A stretch of 64,000 bases of DNA from Pseudomonas viridiflava. Its GTDB lineage: Bacteria > Pseudomonadota > Gammaproteobacteria > Pseudomonadales > Pseudomonadaceae. Below the pieces are notes generated by a model. That model saw only the letters and a list, made by a program, of their open reading frames with translations, ran no database searches and had not been told where the DNA came from. Where the stretch lies: positions 248,001-312,000 of the forward strand of contig NZ_UUON01000024.1 in assembly GCF_900590885.1 (NCBI RefSeq), given 5' to 3'. Each line of letters starts with the position of its first letter. The stretch's first letter is position 1. Positions 31,153 to 41,045 of the stretch are shown here, piece by piece. Position numbers and translations under genes: made by a program.

Positions 31153-31944
31153 ATGAATAAGCATTTCAATGTGGCTGTCGAGGGCGACGACGGCGGACTA
31201 GTGATCTGCCGCGGCTGCAAAGCCCGGGGCACCTACGCGACCCTGCCAAGCGGCGAATGCCCGACCCCTTACAAGCCGAACAGCGTTCTGTTGAAGGAAT
31301 CCTTGGCGCGCGAGCATGCCCTGCAACAGCGCCTCACCGCAGCAGATCAACAGACAGATGATTTGCGTGCCGAACTTGCTGCCAATCCAAATCCCGATCC
31401 AGTGCTCTGCAAGTTCTACGACGTGGACGACTGGGCGGGCCTTGTACGTGAACTGGTCGACCACGTCGCTCAGCTACAGGACGCGGCCAAGCGCAACGTC
31501 AAGCCTTGGGAAGACACCTTCCCGCCGACACTGCTGCCGGCCTATGTCGAGCGCGTAAATATCGCCAATGCGGTAGCCCAGCACCAGAGCGAGCCGGTGG
31601 CGTGGATTTGCCACGGGCCAAAAGGTAGTGGTCTCGTTGCATTGCAGTGGTCGCACTTGCCACCGCCCGCTGGGCTTGAGCGGAAGATTCCTCTGCGCGC
31701 CGAGCAGCCCGCGCCGGTAGCGGTGTTGATGTCTTTCGACTTCGAGCACCCATCTAGCAAGGAAAGGCGAACTGTTGCACTGTCAAAGCAGGATGTGCTC
31801 GACGGCATGGAAGATTATTTTTACGACAAGCTGGGTGAGCAGATTTGCCGATGCGAGCCGGTTGGTGAAACGAATGTTGTCGACTGCAGCTGTGATGAAT
31901 ACGTGCATGACTTCGAGATCGTGAAAGCCAGCCTGACAAGCTGA
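31153..31944 (+). CDS. Hypothetical phage protein
   Basis: The start at 31153 (MNKHFNVAVEGDDGGLVICR), with GGAGG upstream, gives 263 residues. It has an N-terminal CRGCKARG zinc-like pair, a helical middle, and a C-terminal part with CRCEPVGETNVVDCSCDEY. It may be a modular protein. No family is recognised. Confidence 0.65.
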   Translation: MNKHFNVAVEGDDGGLVICRGCKARGTYATLPSGECPTPYKPNSVLLKESLAREHALQQRLTAADQQTDDLRAELAANPNPDPVLCKFYDVDDWAGLVRELVDHVAQLQDAAKRNVKPWEDTFPPTLLPAYVERVNIANAVAQHQSEPVAWICHGPKGSGLVALQWSHLPPPAGLERKIPLRAEQPAPVAVLMSFDFEHPSSKERRTVALSKQDVLDGMEDYFYDKLGEQICRCEPVGETNVVDCSCDEYVHDFEIVKASLTS

Positions 31945-32011
31945 AACGCCTCAACCCCTCTCTGTAACCCCTCCCCCTTCAAAGTCAGCCGCTATAGCGG
32001 CAAGGATACCT

Positions 32012-32410
32012 ATGCGCCTGAAGAAAGCTGAGCGCGAGCAAGTGCGCCTGAAGTACGGCGGGCACTGCGCCTACTGCGGCGTGCTTCTGGCTGACCGGTG
32101 GCACGCCGACCACCTCGCCCCGGTGGTGCGTGAGTTGCTTTCGAAGCAGACCGCCGCCGGCACCTGGAAGTTGGTATCAGGCAAGCCGCTCCGGCCTGAA
32201 CATGACGTGCTGGAGAACATGATGCCGGCCTGCGCGCCCTGCAACATCAGCAAGGGCGGCCAAACCCTGGAAGGCTGGCGGACCTGGATCGCCGGGCACA
32301 TCAACTCCCTCAACAGCTACCACCCCATCTACCGCCTGGCCAAGTCCTACGGGCTGATCGCTGAGACCGGCGCGCCAGTGGTGTTCTACTTCGAAAAGGT
32401 GACCCCGTGA
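32012..32410 (+). CDS. HNH endonuclease
   Basis: The 132-residue protein begins MRLKKAEREQVRLKYGGHCA. It has the HNH fold residues: CAYCG, then RWHADHLAPV, then NMMPACAPCNISKGG. The two CxxC pairs bind zinc and the ADHLAP histidine is catalytic. It is a small free-standing nuclease, either homing-like or phage-function related. It overlaps the next gene by 4 bp. Confidence 0.88.
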   Translation: MRLKKAEREQVRLKYGGHCAYCGVLLADRWHADHLAPVVRELLSKQTAAGTWKLVSGKPLRPEHDVLENMMPACAPCNISKGGQTLEGWRTWIAGHINSLNSYHPIYRLAKSYGLIAETGAPVVFYFEKVTP

Positions 32411-33114
32411 GCGAAATCAAAGAACGCCCCATCCTGTTCTCGGCGCCGATGGTGCGCGCCATCCTGGAAGGCCGGAAGACGGTCACGCGGCGCGAGGTGA
32501 AGAAACAGGCGGCGCTGGATTGTTTGGCTGCCGGGTTTGAACCGGCGTTTCTGGCATTGCCTGGCAATGCTGACCTCTGCCCATACGGCCAGCCCGGCGA
32601 CCGGTTGTGGGTGCGAGAGACCTTCATAGATCTGCGCGGTACCGGTGTCGAGCATCGCCCAGACCCTGACGGCCCGATCCAGCGCTACGCGTACGCTGCC
32701 GACTGCCGTCCTGGGTCACACAGCGACGAGGCACGGAAAGATTTCGGCCTGAAGTACAAGCCCAGCATCCACATGCCTCGGGCTGCCTGCCGCATCCTGC
32801 TGGAGATCACCGACGTACGCGTCGAGCGGTTGCAGGACATCAGCGCCGAGCAGGCCAAGGCCGAGGGCTGCTTCTTCACCGACTACGGTCAGCAATGCTT
32901 CCACGGGGCCACCGGCTGGAAAGACGTTGGTGATTGTCCGGCAAAGGTTGGCCACCAGCAGCGCAACGGCTGGGCCTGGGACAAGACCACCAGCCATGAG
33001 CAATGCCTTTTCACGCCGCGCTTTGCGTTCGCCAACTTGTGGAACGCCACCGGCGGTGACTGGGACGCCAACCCGTGGTGCTGGGCGGTTTCGTTCAAGC
33101 GGGTGACGCCATGA
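32407..33114 (+). CDS. ASCH/PUA-like domain phage protein
   Basis: A GTG start gives 235 residues beginning MSEIKERPILFSAPMVRAIL, followed by EGRKTVTRR. That opening and QPGDRLWVRET are typical of the phage ASCH-type proteins, which have a PUA-like RNA-binding fold. The C-terminal FANLWNATGGDWDANPW block is also family-typical. The substrate is unknown. Confidence 0.8.
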   Translation: MSEIKERPILFSAPMVRAILEGRKTVTRREVKKQAALDCLAAGFEPAFLALPGNADLCPYGQPGDRLWVRETFIDLRGTGVEHRPDPDGPIQRYAYAADCRPGSHSDEARKDFGLKYKPSIHMPRAACRILLEITDVRVERLQDISAEQAKAEGCFFTDYGQQCFHGATGWKDVGDCPAKVGHQQRNGWAWDKTTSHEQCLFTPRFAFANLWNATGGDWDANPWCWAVSFKRVTP

Positions 33115-33167
33115 TCGCCACCCTCTGGTTCGCCTACGTCTTCATCTACAAGGGGCCAAGGCCATGA
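33111..33167 (+). CDS. 18-residue coupled microprotein
   Basis: MIATLWFAYVFIYKGPRP starts on the stop of the previous gene (ATGA) and ends on the start of the next (ATGA). It is mostly hydrophobic, enough for a short membrane helix. Tight overlaps on both sides suggest it is translated, at least to couple its neighbours. Confidence 0.5.
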   Translation: MIATLWFAYVFIYKGPRP

Positions 33168-33358
33168 GCATAGTTCGCGAAAACTTGATGACTCGTCCCG
33201 GCTACACCCCCTACTGCGGCAACGGTCATTGCAGCATGCCTCGCACCAATTGGACGGGAGAACAGTTCAAGTGCCCCTACTGCAACTGGGTATCGCAATT
33301 CCCGGTGGACTTCATCGCCGAGTACAAAGCGAAGTGGCACGCTGGAGTTAGGCCGTGA
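33164..33358 (+). CDS. Small zinc-ribbon phage protein
   Basis: The 64-residue protein contains YCGNGHC and later FKCPYCNWVS, two cysteine pairs forming a zinc ribbon. It overlaps both neighbours by 4 bp. The function is unknown. Confidence 0.65.
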   Translation: MSIVRENLMTRPGYTPYCGNGHCSMPRTNWTGEQFKCPYCNWVSQFPVDFIAEYKAKWHAGVRP

Positions 33359-33534
33359 AGCGGTTCTTCCGGCGCAAAGCCGAGGCATGGCTGATCCTGC
33401 TGGCAGCTAAGATCCTGATCGATCGCAACGTCCAGCGCGCAGCAGTGGTATCCCGTCGCGACAACAACGACATGTGGAGCATGGCCGAAAAGCTCGAAGC
33501 CATCGCCCAGCGCATCAGCAAGAACTACCCCTAA
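33355..33534 (+). CDS. Small hypothetical protein
   Basis: A GTG start overlapping the previous stop gives 59 residues, beginning MKRFFRRKAEAWLILLAAKI. A basic start plus a hydrophobic helix suggest membrane association. The remainder is a charged helix. Confidence 0.55.
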   Translation: MKRFFRRKAEAWLILLAAKILIDRNVQRAAVVSRRDNNDMWSMAEKLEAIAQRISKNYP

Positions 33535-33584
33535 CCCTAATCCCCCTACATGCCTGCCGGTGAGCGGCGGGCGAGGTGTTCCCC

Positions 33585-33914
33585 ATGACCAAAGATAAGT
33601 TGCCGGCGCTGGCAGCCGCAGTCGAGCGCGCCATCGAGGCAGGCAAGGTCGCGGCAGCAGCTGCACCTGACGACAGCGGTAGCGCCAACCTCGACCGCGT
33701 ATACCTCCGCGTCGGCCTGCTACGCGAAAAGACCCTGCACGATGCTGGCCTTCAAGGCTGGATGCAGGCAGCAAGCACCTACCATGCCCGCGCCTTTCAC
33801 CTCAGTGCGCCCTTCGATGGACAGGGTAACCGGCGCTACGCCGGCGTGCAGGCCATGTACAAATCGCTGACTGCCGACGGTGTCGACTGCGGCGTCTGGT
33901 ACCAAATGGATTAA
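33585..33914 (+). CDS. Hypothetical phage protein
   Basis: The start at 33585 (MTKDKLPALAAAVERAIEAG), with GAGGTG upstream, gives 109 residues, alanine-rich and helical with a tyrosine-rich C-terminal half. I do not recognise it. Confidence 0.65.
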   Translation: MTKDKLPALAAAVERAIEAGKVAAAAAPDDSGSANLDRVYLRVGLLREKTLHDAGLQGWMQAASTYHARAFHLSAPFDGQGNRRYAGVQAMYKSLTADGVDCGVWYQMD

Positions 33915-33949
33915 CCACCTTCTGCCGCCCAGCGCGGCAAGGAAACCAA

Positions 33950-33994
33950 ATGACGAACAATTCAGCGCGGCCCGGAATGGGCTGCGGGAGATAG
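33950..33994 (+). CDS. Possible 14-codon leader ORF before the excisionase-like gene
   Basis: AAGGA precedes an ATG that opens a 14-codon frame ending in TAG two bases before the excisionase-like ATG. It may couple translation. No conservation can be judged here. Confidence 0.3.
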   Translation: MTNNSARPGMGCGR

Positions 33995-33996
33995 CC

Positions 33997-34383
33997 ATGG
34001 GCGCTCAACAGCTGATCCCTCGATTCATTAGAGCAAAGGAAGCACCTGGATACCTGGGCATGTGCCGGGCAATTTTCGACGAGACAGTCAGGCCCTTCGT
34101 CAGCGAATTCCCCATTGGGGGCCGCGGCGTCGGCTTCGATCGGCAGGAGCTGGACGACTGGGCCACGGCATACGTCGAGGCAAAGGCGATTGATAAAAAA
34201 GGCGCAACGGAGCAACAATCGCCCCGCAGCGAGCGCCAGAAAGGAGATAAATCATGGCGCGAAAATCGATCACAGGCCTATCCCAAAGGAAAGGTATCTG
34301 GCATATCGACAAGAAAATCAACGGAGAACGACTTTACGAAAGCACTGGAACTGGTGACCGGGAAGAAGCGGAGCGCTACCTGA
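33997..34383 (+). CDS. Excisionase / AlpA-like regulator
   Basis: The start at 33997 (MGAQQLIPRFIRAKEAPGYL), with GGGAG upstream, gives 128 residues. RFIRAKEAPGYLGMCRAIFD and GFDRQELDDWATAY match the AlpA/MerR-like winged-helix excisionase pattern. The basic tail overlaps the integrase gene by 130 bp, in another frame. It should bend attachment-site DNA and favour excision. Confidence 0.75.
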   Translation: MGAQQLIPRFIRAKEAPGYLGMCRAIFDETVRPFVSEFPIGGRGVGFDRQELDDWATAYVEAKAIDKKGATEQQSPRSERQKGDKSWRENRSQAYPKGKVSGISTRKSTENDFTKALELVTGKKRSAT

Positions 34384-35432
34384 TCTACAGGCTGGAGCAG
34401 ATCCGGCAACAGAAGGTGTATGGAGTAAAGAAGGTGAGGATCTGGCGGGAGGCGGCAACTCGTTTCCTACTGGAGTTCAAAGACCAGCCGTCAATCAAGC
34501 TATCTGCCCACCACCTTTCACAGCTGGACCCATTCATTGGCGACATGCCGCTGACCCACATTGATGACCAGGCCTTGGTGCCATTCATCAAAGACAGGTT
34601 GGCGACCAAGAAGCTGGAAGATGGGAAGGTGAAGAAGGGTGTCAGCAACAGAACGGTGAATATCTCGATCGAGCGCGTGGTTCGGGTTTTGTCGTTGTGT
34701 GCCAGGAAATGGCGAGACGATGAGCGCAGGCCGTGGCTGGATAGCGTGCCGATGCTCACGAAGCTGGAAGAGAAGAAGTCGAGCCGCAAGCCGTACCCGA
34801 TGTCATGGCCGGAGCAGTCGATTCTTTTCGGAGAGTTGCCGGCTCACCTGCAAACCATGGCGCTCTTCAAAGTGAACACCGGCACGCGGGAGCAGGAGGT
34901 CTGCAAGCTGAGATGGGATTGGGAGATTGCGGTACCCGAACTGGGCACCAGCGTATTTCTGATACCGGCCGACTTTGGCGGTCGGCATGAGCGCTCAGGC
35001 GTGAAGAACGGTGACGAGCGGCTGGTAGTGCTGAACAGTGTGGCCAGGTCGATCATCGAGAAGCAGCGCGGCATCAGCAAGGAATGGGTTTTCCCATACA
35101 ACGGCACCGCGATGCACCGCATGAACGACTCAGCTTGGAAGAAGGCGCGGGTGAGAGCGGCGAAACTCTGGCAGGAGGAAAACCTTCGCCCCGCTCACCC
35201 TGGGTATGCATCCATCAGGATCCATGACCTTAAACACACGTTTGGCCGGCGGCTCCGCGCAGCAGGCGTAACCGAGGAAGACCGCAAGGCCCTACTGGGC
35301 CACAAGAACGGCAGCATCACCAGTCACTACTCGGGCGCCGAGCTCGGGCATTTGATCGAAGCTGCGAACATGGTATCAGCAACCGATTCTCGCGGACCGG
35401 TTCTGACAATTTTGAAGAGGAAGCAGGCGTGA
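34254..35432 (+). CDS. int: Tyrosine integrase
   Basis: The 392-residue site-specific recombinase has a strong AAAGGAG ribosome site. Catalytic residues seen are Arg212 in NTGTREQEV, His324 with Lys327 in HDLKHTF, His350 in LLGHKNG and Tyr359 in SHYSG. The usual HxxR is HxxK here, a variant I recall from related Pseudomonas integrases. N-terminal residues 1-60 form the arm-binding part (KGIWHIDKKINGERLYES). It ends 80 bp from the tRNA-Pro target. Confidence 0.95.
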   Translation: MARKSITGLSQRKGIWHIDKKINGERLYESTGTGDREEAERYLIYRLEQIRQQKVYGVKKVRIWREAATRFLLEFKDQPSIKLSAHHLSQLDPFIGDMPLTHIDDQALVPFIKDRLATKKLEDGKVKKGVSNRTVNISIERVVRVLSLCARKWRDDERRPWLDSVPMLTKLEEKKSSRKPYPMSWPEQSILFGELPAHLQTMALFKVNTGTREQEVCKLRWDWEIAVPELGTSVFLIPADFGGRHERSGVKNGDERLVVLNSVARSIIEKQRGISKEWVFPYNGTAMHRMNDSAWKKARVRAAKLWQEENLRPAHPGYASIRIHDLKHTFGRRLRAAGVTEEDRKALLGHKNGSITSHYSGAELGHLIEAANMVSATDSRGPVLTILKRKQA

Positions 35433-35465
35433 GAAAACGACAAGTCACGCAAATGTCACGCACAT

Positions 35466-35500
35466 GAAAAAGGCCAATGCTGTGAACATTGGCCTAAGTC
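35466..35500 (-). terminator. Terminator downstream of tRNA-Pro
   Basis: Read leftward, AGGCCAATG and CATTGGCCT pair around a 7-base loop and are followed by TTTTTC. It serves the minus-strand tRNA-Pro gene. Since it lies on the phage side of the insertion, the phage appears to supply a replacement terminator. Confidence 0.85.
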
Positions 35501-35511
35501 ATTGAAAAATA

Positions 35512-35588
35512 TGGTCGGGACGGAGTGATTCGAACACTCGACCCCTAGCACCCCATGCTAGTGCGCTACCGGACTGCGCTACGCCCCG
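35512..35588 (-). tRNA. tRNA-Pro (anticodon GGG), prophage attachment gene
   Basis: The 77-nt cloverleaf has acceptor stem CGGGGCG/CGTCCCG, anticodon stem CTAGC/GCTAG with loop ATGGGGT (anticodon GGG), T-loop GTTCGAATC and an encoded CCA. The gene is complete, so the phage restored its 3' end upon integration. Confidence 0.97.
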
Positions 35589-35678
35589 ACTAGGCGTGTT
35601 ACTGGGTTTGCTTCGCAACGAAGCGATCAGGAATATACCGCAAGCTTTTGAAATGTGGAAGTATTTTAAAAGCCTGTA

Positions 35679-36035
35679 TCACTTCTTCAAAACCACCAGC
35701 ACATCTTCGAGTTCGGAGATCATCTGGCGGATCAGTTGCTTGTATTGGGTGGTGTCGTCTTTGGCTTCATCACCGGACATACGCTGGCGCGCGCCGCTGA
35801 TGGTGAACCCCTGGTCGTACAGCAACGCACGGATCTGTCGGATCATCAGCACATCCTGGCGCTGATAATACCGACGGTTCCCGGTGCGTTTGACGGGGTT
35901 GAGTTGAGGAAACTCCTGCTCCCAATAGCGCAGCACGTGCGGTTTGACCGCACAGAGCTCGCTGACTTCACCGATGGTGAAGTAGCGTTTGCCTGGGATG
36001 ACGGGCAGTTCGTCGTTATGACTTGGTTCCAGCAT
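35679..36035 (-). CDS. MerR-family regulator
   Basis: The start at 36035 ([20 protein letters not shown]) gives 118 residues with a MerR winged-helix: [27 protein letters not shown] and [11 protein letters not shown] short dimer helix follows and there is no ligand domain. It is the conserved MerR gene that follows ihfA in many Gammaproteobacteria. It overlaps ihfA by 20 bp. The ligand or target is unknown. Confidence 0.9.
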   Translation of the reverse strand: MLEPSHNDELPVIPGKRYFTIGEVSELCAVKPHVLRYWEQEFPQLNPVKRTGNRRYYQRQDVLMIRQIRALLYDQGFTISGARQRMSGDEAKDDTTQYKQLIRQMISELEDVLVVLKK

Positions 36036-36318
36036 AAGCCTCAACTCGGGCCTTCAACTTCTGCCCTGGACGAAAGGTGACCACACGGCGAGCCGTGATC
36101 GGGATTTCTTCTCCCGTTTTTGGATTGCGGCCAGGCCGCTGGCGTTTGTCCCGCAGGTCAAAATTGCCGAAACCGGACAATTTGACCTGTTCGTTGTCTT
36201 CCAGAGCGTGTCTGATTTCTTCAAAAAACAGCTCGACCAATTCCTTGGCCTCGCGCTTGTTCAGACCCAACTCTTCGTACAGACGTTCCGCCATCTCAGC
36301 TTTCGTCAAAGCCCCCAT
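36016..36318 (-). CDS. ihfA: Integration host factor alpha subunit
   Basis: The 100-residue HU-family protein has the DNA-bending arm [23 protein letters not shown] alpha-beta heterodimers bend DNA at sigma-54 promoters and phage attachment sites. AAGGA lies upstream and the gene starts three bases after pheT, as in the classic pheST-ihfA order. It is relevant here both to the integrase and to the sigma-54 promoter of ansB. Confidence 0.98.
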   Translation of the reverse strand: MGALTKAEMAERLYEELGLNKREAKELVELFFEEIRHALEDNEQVKLSGFGNFDLRDKRQRPGRNPKTGEEIPITARRVVTFRPGQKLKARVEAYAGTKS

Positions 36319-36321
36319 ACG

Positions 36322-38700
36322 TCACTTCCTTAACGTGGCGTTCAACCTTTGTTCGAGCGAGGTGAGGATATTTTGTGTCGTGGTATTCACCTCATCGTCA
36401 TTAAGAGTGCGCGATGGATGCTGCCAGGTCAAGCCAACTGCAAGGCTTTTTCTATGCGGATCAATACCTTTACCCTGATAGACGTCAAATAGCCTGAGGT
36501 CTGTCAGCCATTCCCCTGCATTTTCACGGATTACATCCAGAACGGCAGTGGCGGCGACCTCGCGATCAGCGATCAGTGCCAGATCACGACGCACTTCAGG
36601 GAAGCGCGACAACTCGCTGAATTTAGGCATCTTGCCCGACGCAACTTCCGCCAGGAGCAGCTCAAAAACGAATACCGGGCGGTCGAGACCGAGGGTTTTC
36701 GACAGCTCTGGGTGGATGGCACCGACGAAGCCCACCAGCCGCCCTTCACGTTCGATACGTGCAGTCTGGCCCGGGTGCAACGCTGGGTGGCTGCCTGGCA
36801 CAAAGGTGAAGGCATCCAGTGCACCGGCGAAGCCCAAAACCGCTTCCACGTCAGCTTTGACGTCGAAGAAGTCTACGGTCTCGCGACCCTGCGCCCAACC
36901 TTCCGGCAGGCGGCTACCGCACACCACGCCAGCCAGCATCGGCTCTTGCTTCAGGCCATCCAACTGCCCGACAAAACGCAGGCCGCTTTCGAACATGCGC
37001 ACGCGGTCTTGCTGACGATTCAGGTTGTGAGAAAGGGCTTTCACCAAACCCGGCCACAAGGACGAACGCATGGCCGCCATGTCGTTGGAGATCGGGTTGG
37101 CCAGCAACAGCGGCTCGACGCCTGGGTTGAACAGTTCGAACTGCTTGGGATCGATGAAGCTGTAGGTCACCGCTTCCTGGTAGCCACGGGCAACCAGCAG
37201 GCGACGCAACTCAGGCAGGTGCGCACGCGCCTCGGCCTTGGGTTGTGGCGCCAGGCGCGCTTGCGGGTAGCGAACCGGCAGACGGTTGTAGCCGTACAAG
37301 CGAGCCAGCTCTTCAATCAGGTCGACTTCCAGGCTGATATCGAAGCGATGGCTTGGTACTTCAACCTGCCACTGCCCTTCCCCGCCCGCAGAAATACCCA
37401 GGCCCAGGGCCGACAGCAGTTGCTCAATTTCAGCCGGCGCGATCACCAGGCCGAGCATTTGCTCGACGCTCTTGGCACGTAGGGTGATCGGCGCAACGGA
37501 CGGCAGGTACTGTTCGTTGACGGTCTCGGTGATCGGGCCGGCTTCGCCACCAGTGATTTCCAGCAGCAGGCCAGTGGCACGCTCCATGGCTTCACGGGCG
37601 AGCTTCCAGTCCACACCACGCTCGTAGCGATGTGAGGCATCGGTGTGCAGGCCGTAGGAACGGGCCTTGCCGGCGATGACGATCTGGTCGAAGAACGCGC
37701 TTTCAAGGAACACGTCGCGAGTAGTGGCAGACACGCCGCTGTGCTCGCCACCCATCACGCCGGCAATCGCCAGGGCGCGGGTATGGTCGGCGATCACCAG
37801 AGTATCGGCACGCAGGCTGACTTCCTGGCCATCGAGCAGCACCAGCTTCTCGCCTTCTTCAGCCATGCGCACGCGGATGCCACCGTTGATTTCGGCGAGA
37901 TCGAAGGCGTGCAGCGGTTGGCCCAGTTCCAGCATCACGTAGTTGGTGATGTCGACGGCAGCGTCGATGCTGCGCACGTCGGCGCGACGCAGGCGCTCAA
38001 CCATCCACAGCGGGGTTGGCCTGGACAGGTCGACGTTACGGATCACACGACCCAGGTAACGTGGGCAGGCGTTTGGTGCCAGCACTTCGATCGAGCGCAC
38101 TTCATCGTGCACGGCAGGCACTGCGGTAACCACCGGGCGGGTGACCGGGGCGTTGTACAGCGCGCCCACTTCACGGGCCAGGCCTGCCAGGGACAGGCAG
38201 TCGCCACGGTTCGGCGTCAGGTCGACTTCGATGCTGGCGTCTTCCAGTTCCAGGTAAACGCGAATGTCCTGGCCCACGGGCGCGTCGGCCGGCAGTTCCA
38301 TCAGGCCATCGTTGCCTTCGCCGACTTGCAGCTCAGCCTGGGAGCACAGCATGCCGTTGGACTCAACGCCACGCAGCTTGGCCTTCTTGATCTTGAAGTC
38401 GCCCGGCAGTTCGGCGCCGATCATGGCGAACGGGATCTTCAGGCCCGGGCGCACATTAGGCGCTCCGCACACGACCTGGAAGGTTTCTGCGCCGTTGCTG
38501 ACCTGGCATACACGCAATTTGTCGGCATCCGGGTGCTGCTCGGTGCTCAGCACCTCGCCCACCACCACGCCACTGAAAACACCGGCGGCCGGCGTAACGC
38601 TATCGACCTCAAGACCGGCCATCGACAGACGAGCAACCAGCTCGTCGCGACCTACCTGCGGGCTTACCCAGCCACGCAGCCATTGTTCACTGAATTTCAT
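36322..38700 (-). CDS. pheT: Phenylalanyl-tRNA synthetase beta subunit
   Basis: This is the full-length 792-residue PheT with N-terminal EMAP-like tRNA-binding domain (EVLSTEQHPDADKLRVCQVS), B3/B4 editing domain, B5 and the C-terminal ferredoxin-like anticodon-binding domain. With PheS it forms the alpha2-beta2 enzyme that charges tRNA-Phe in the cytoplasm. GGAG precedes the ATG. Confidence 0.98.
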   Translation of the reverse strand: MKFSEQWLRGWVSPQVGRDELVARLSMAGLEVDSVTPAAGVFSGVVVGEVLSTEQHPDADKLRVCQVSNGAETFQVVCGAPNVRPGLKIPFAMIGAELPGDFKIKKAKLRGVESNGMLCSQAELQVGEGNDGLMELPADAPVGQDIRVYLELEDASIEVDLTPNRGDCLSLAGLAREVGALYNAPVTRPVVTAVPAVHDEVRSIEVLAPNACPRYLGRVIRNVDLSRPTPLWMVERLRRADVRSIDAAVDITNYVMLELGQPLHAFDLAEINGGIRVRMAEEGEKLVLLDGQEVSLRADTLVIADHTRALAIAGVMGGEHSGVSATTRDVFLESAFFDQIVIAGKARSYGLHTDASHRYERGVDWKLAREAMERATGLLLEITGGEAGPITETVNEQYLPSVAPITLRAKSVEQMLGLVIAPAEIEQLLSALGLGISAGGEGQWQVEVPSHRFDISLEVDLIEELARLYGYNRLPVRYPQARLAPQPKAEARAHLPELRRLLVARGYQEAVTYSFIDPKQFELFNPGVEPLLLANPISNDMAAMRSSLWPGLVKALSHNLNRQQDRVRMFESGLRFVGQLDGLKQEPMLAGVVCGSRLPEGWAQGRETVDFFDVKADVEAVLGFAGALDAFTFVPGSHPALHPGQTARIEREGRLVGFVGAIHPELSKTLGLDRPVFVFELLLAEVASGKMPKFSELSRFPEVRRDLALIADREVAATAVLDVIRENAGEWLTDLRLFDVYQGKGIDPHRKSLAVGLTWQHPSRTLNDDEVNTTTQNILTSLEQRLNATLRK

Positions 38701-38726
38701 CCTGCTCTCCTAAATATTCGTTACGA

Positions 38727-39797
<1,071 letters not shown>

Positions 39798-39852
39798 ATG
39801 ACGTTTACCACCTTGGGCTACAGGAGTAACCCAGGGTGACTGTCGGGGGTAC

Positions 39853-40209
39853 TTAAGCCAAGGAGGCTTTAGCTTTCTCGACAATCGCAGCAAACACCGC
39901 TTTTTCGTTCACGGCCAGTTCAGCCAGAACCTTACGGTCGATTTCGATGGACGCTTTTTTCAGGCCAGCGATGAAACGGCTGTAGGACAGACCGTTAACA
40001 CGTGCACCAGCGTTGATACGAGCGATCCACAGAGCGCGGAACTGACGTTTTTTCTGACGACGGTCACGGTAGGCGTATTGGCCTGCCTTGATTACCGCTT
40101 GCTTGGCAACACGGAATACGCGTGAACGCGCGCCGTAGTAGCCTTTAGCGAGTTTCAGAATTTTTTTGTGACGTTTACGGGCAATGACGCCACGCTTTAC
40201 ACGAGCCAT
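39853..40209 (-). CDS. rplT: 50S ribosomal protein L20
   Basis: This is the 118-residue L20 with typical basic N-terminus ([20 protein letters not shown]). It is an early assembly protein of the 50S subunit. In E. coli it also represses translation of rpmI-rplT; similar control is likely but no structure was traced here. Confidence 0.99.
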   Translation of the reverse strand: MARVKRGVIARKRHKKILKLAKGYYGARSRVFRVAKQAVIKAGQYAYRDRRQKKRQFRALWIARINAGARVNGLSYSRFIAGLKKASIEIDRKVLAELAVNEKAVFAAIVEKAKASLA

Positions 40210-40238
40210 GAGTTACTTCCTCTATCTTGATCCAAAAA

Positions 40239-40433
40239 TTAACGAAGGCGCAGCATGCGCTCGACTTTTGCCACGTCAGACGGATGCAGCAAGCTGCTAC
40301 CGCGCAGTTGACGCTTACGCTTGGTCGACATTTTGGTCAGGATGTGGCTCTTGAAAGCGTGCTTGTGCTTGATACCGTTAGCAGTTTTCAGAAACCGCTT
40401 AGCAGCACCACTTTTAGTCTTCATCTTTGGCAT
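40239..40433 (-). CDS. rpmI: 50S ribosomal protein L35
   Basis: This is the 64-residue L35 ([20 protein letters not shown]). It lies between infC and rplT as usual. Confidence 0.99.
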   Translation of the reverse strand: MPKMKTKSGAAKRFLKTANGIKHKHAFKSHILTKMSTKRKRQLRGSSLLHPSDVAKVERMLRLR

Positions 40434-40493
40434 GTTCGGATACTCCGCATTCAGTTGATAAACATAATCAGAAGGCCTGCCGTGCCCTGTTGA

Positions 40494-41045
40494 TTACTTC
40501 TTCTTTTTCGGGGCGATGACCATGATCAGCTGGCGTCCTTCCATCTTAGGATGCTGTTCGACGGAACCGTACTCGAGCAGGTCAGCTTCAACCCGCTTGA
40601 GGAGTTCCATACCCAGCTCCTGGTGGGCCATCTCACGGCCGCGGAATCGCAAGGATACCTTGGCCCTGTCCCCATCACTCAGGAAACGTACCAGGTTGCG
40701 CAGTTTTACCTGGTAATCCCCTTCCTCCGTCCCTGGACGAAACTTGATTTCTTTTACTTGAATCTGCTTCTGGTTCTTCTTCGCTGCGGCAACCTGCTTC
40801 TTCTTTTCGAAGATAGATTTGCCGTAGTCCATCACCCGACAAACAGGTGGGATTGCATCGGCGGAGATTTCCACCAGGTCCAGCTTGGACTCTTCTGCAA
40901 TACGAAGCGCTTCATCAATCGAGACGATGCCAATCTGCTCGCCATCAGCGCCAATTAACCGAACCTCGCGTGCCGAGATATTCTCGTTGATCGGGGCTTT
41001 CGGTGCAGCTCGTTTATCTTGTCTCATTTCACGCTTAATAATAAT
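40494..41045 (-). CDS. infC: Translation initiation factor IF-3 (ATT start)
   Basis: The first ATG at 41027 gives 177 residues. The conserved family start is upstream at one of three ATT codons (41045, 41042, 41039), after GGAG at 41048-41051. Starting at 41045 gives the 183-residue length known for Pseudomonas IF-3. The rare ATT start lets IF-3 limit its own synthesis, as in E. coli. The gene overlaps or abuts the thrS stop. The exact ATT used is not certain. Confidence 0.93.
   Translation of the reverse strand: MIIKREMRQDKRAAPKAPINENISAREVRLIGADGEQIGIVSIDEALRIAEESKLDLVEISADAIPPVCRVMDYGKSIFEKKKQVAAAKKNQKQIQVKEIKFRPGTEEGDYQVKLRNLVRFLSDGDRAKVSLRFRGREMAHQELGMELLKRVEADLLEYGSVEQHPKMEGRQLIMVIAPKKKK

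Larger units (their letters stand above)
1..35511. mobile_element. Lambdoid-plan prophage at tRNA-Pro (left end outside window)
   Basis: The region holds integrase, excisionase-like gene, cI/cro switch, replication, recombination, lysis, packaging and head genes in one lambdoid plan. The integrase end abuts the 3' end of tRNA-Pro at 35512, so one attachment core should lie in the last tens of bases of that tRNA. The second core and the tail genes lie left of position 1. No endolysin or spanin is visible in the part seen. The block is mosaic: several genes are clearly more AT-rich than their neighbours (9284-9760, 16899-18846, 29908-30504). The exact right boundary is inferred. Confidence 0.95.
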
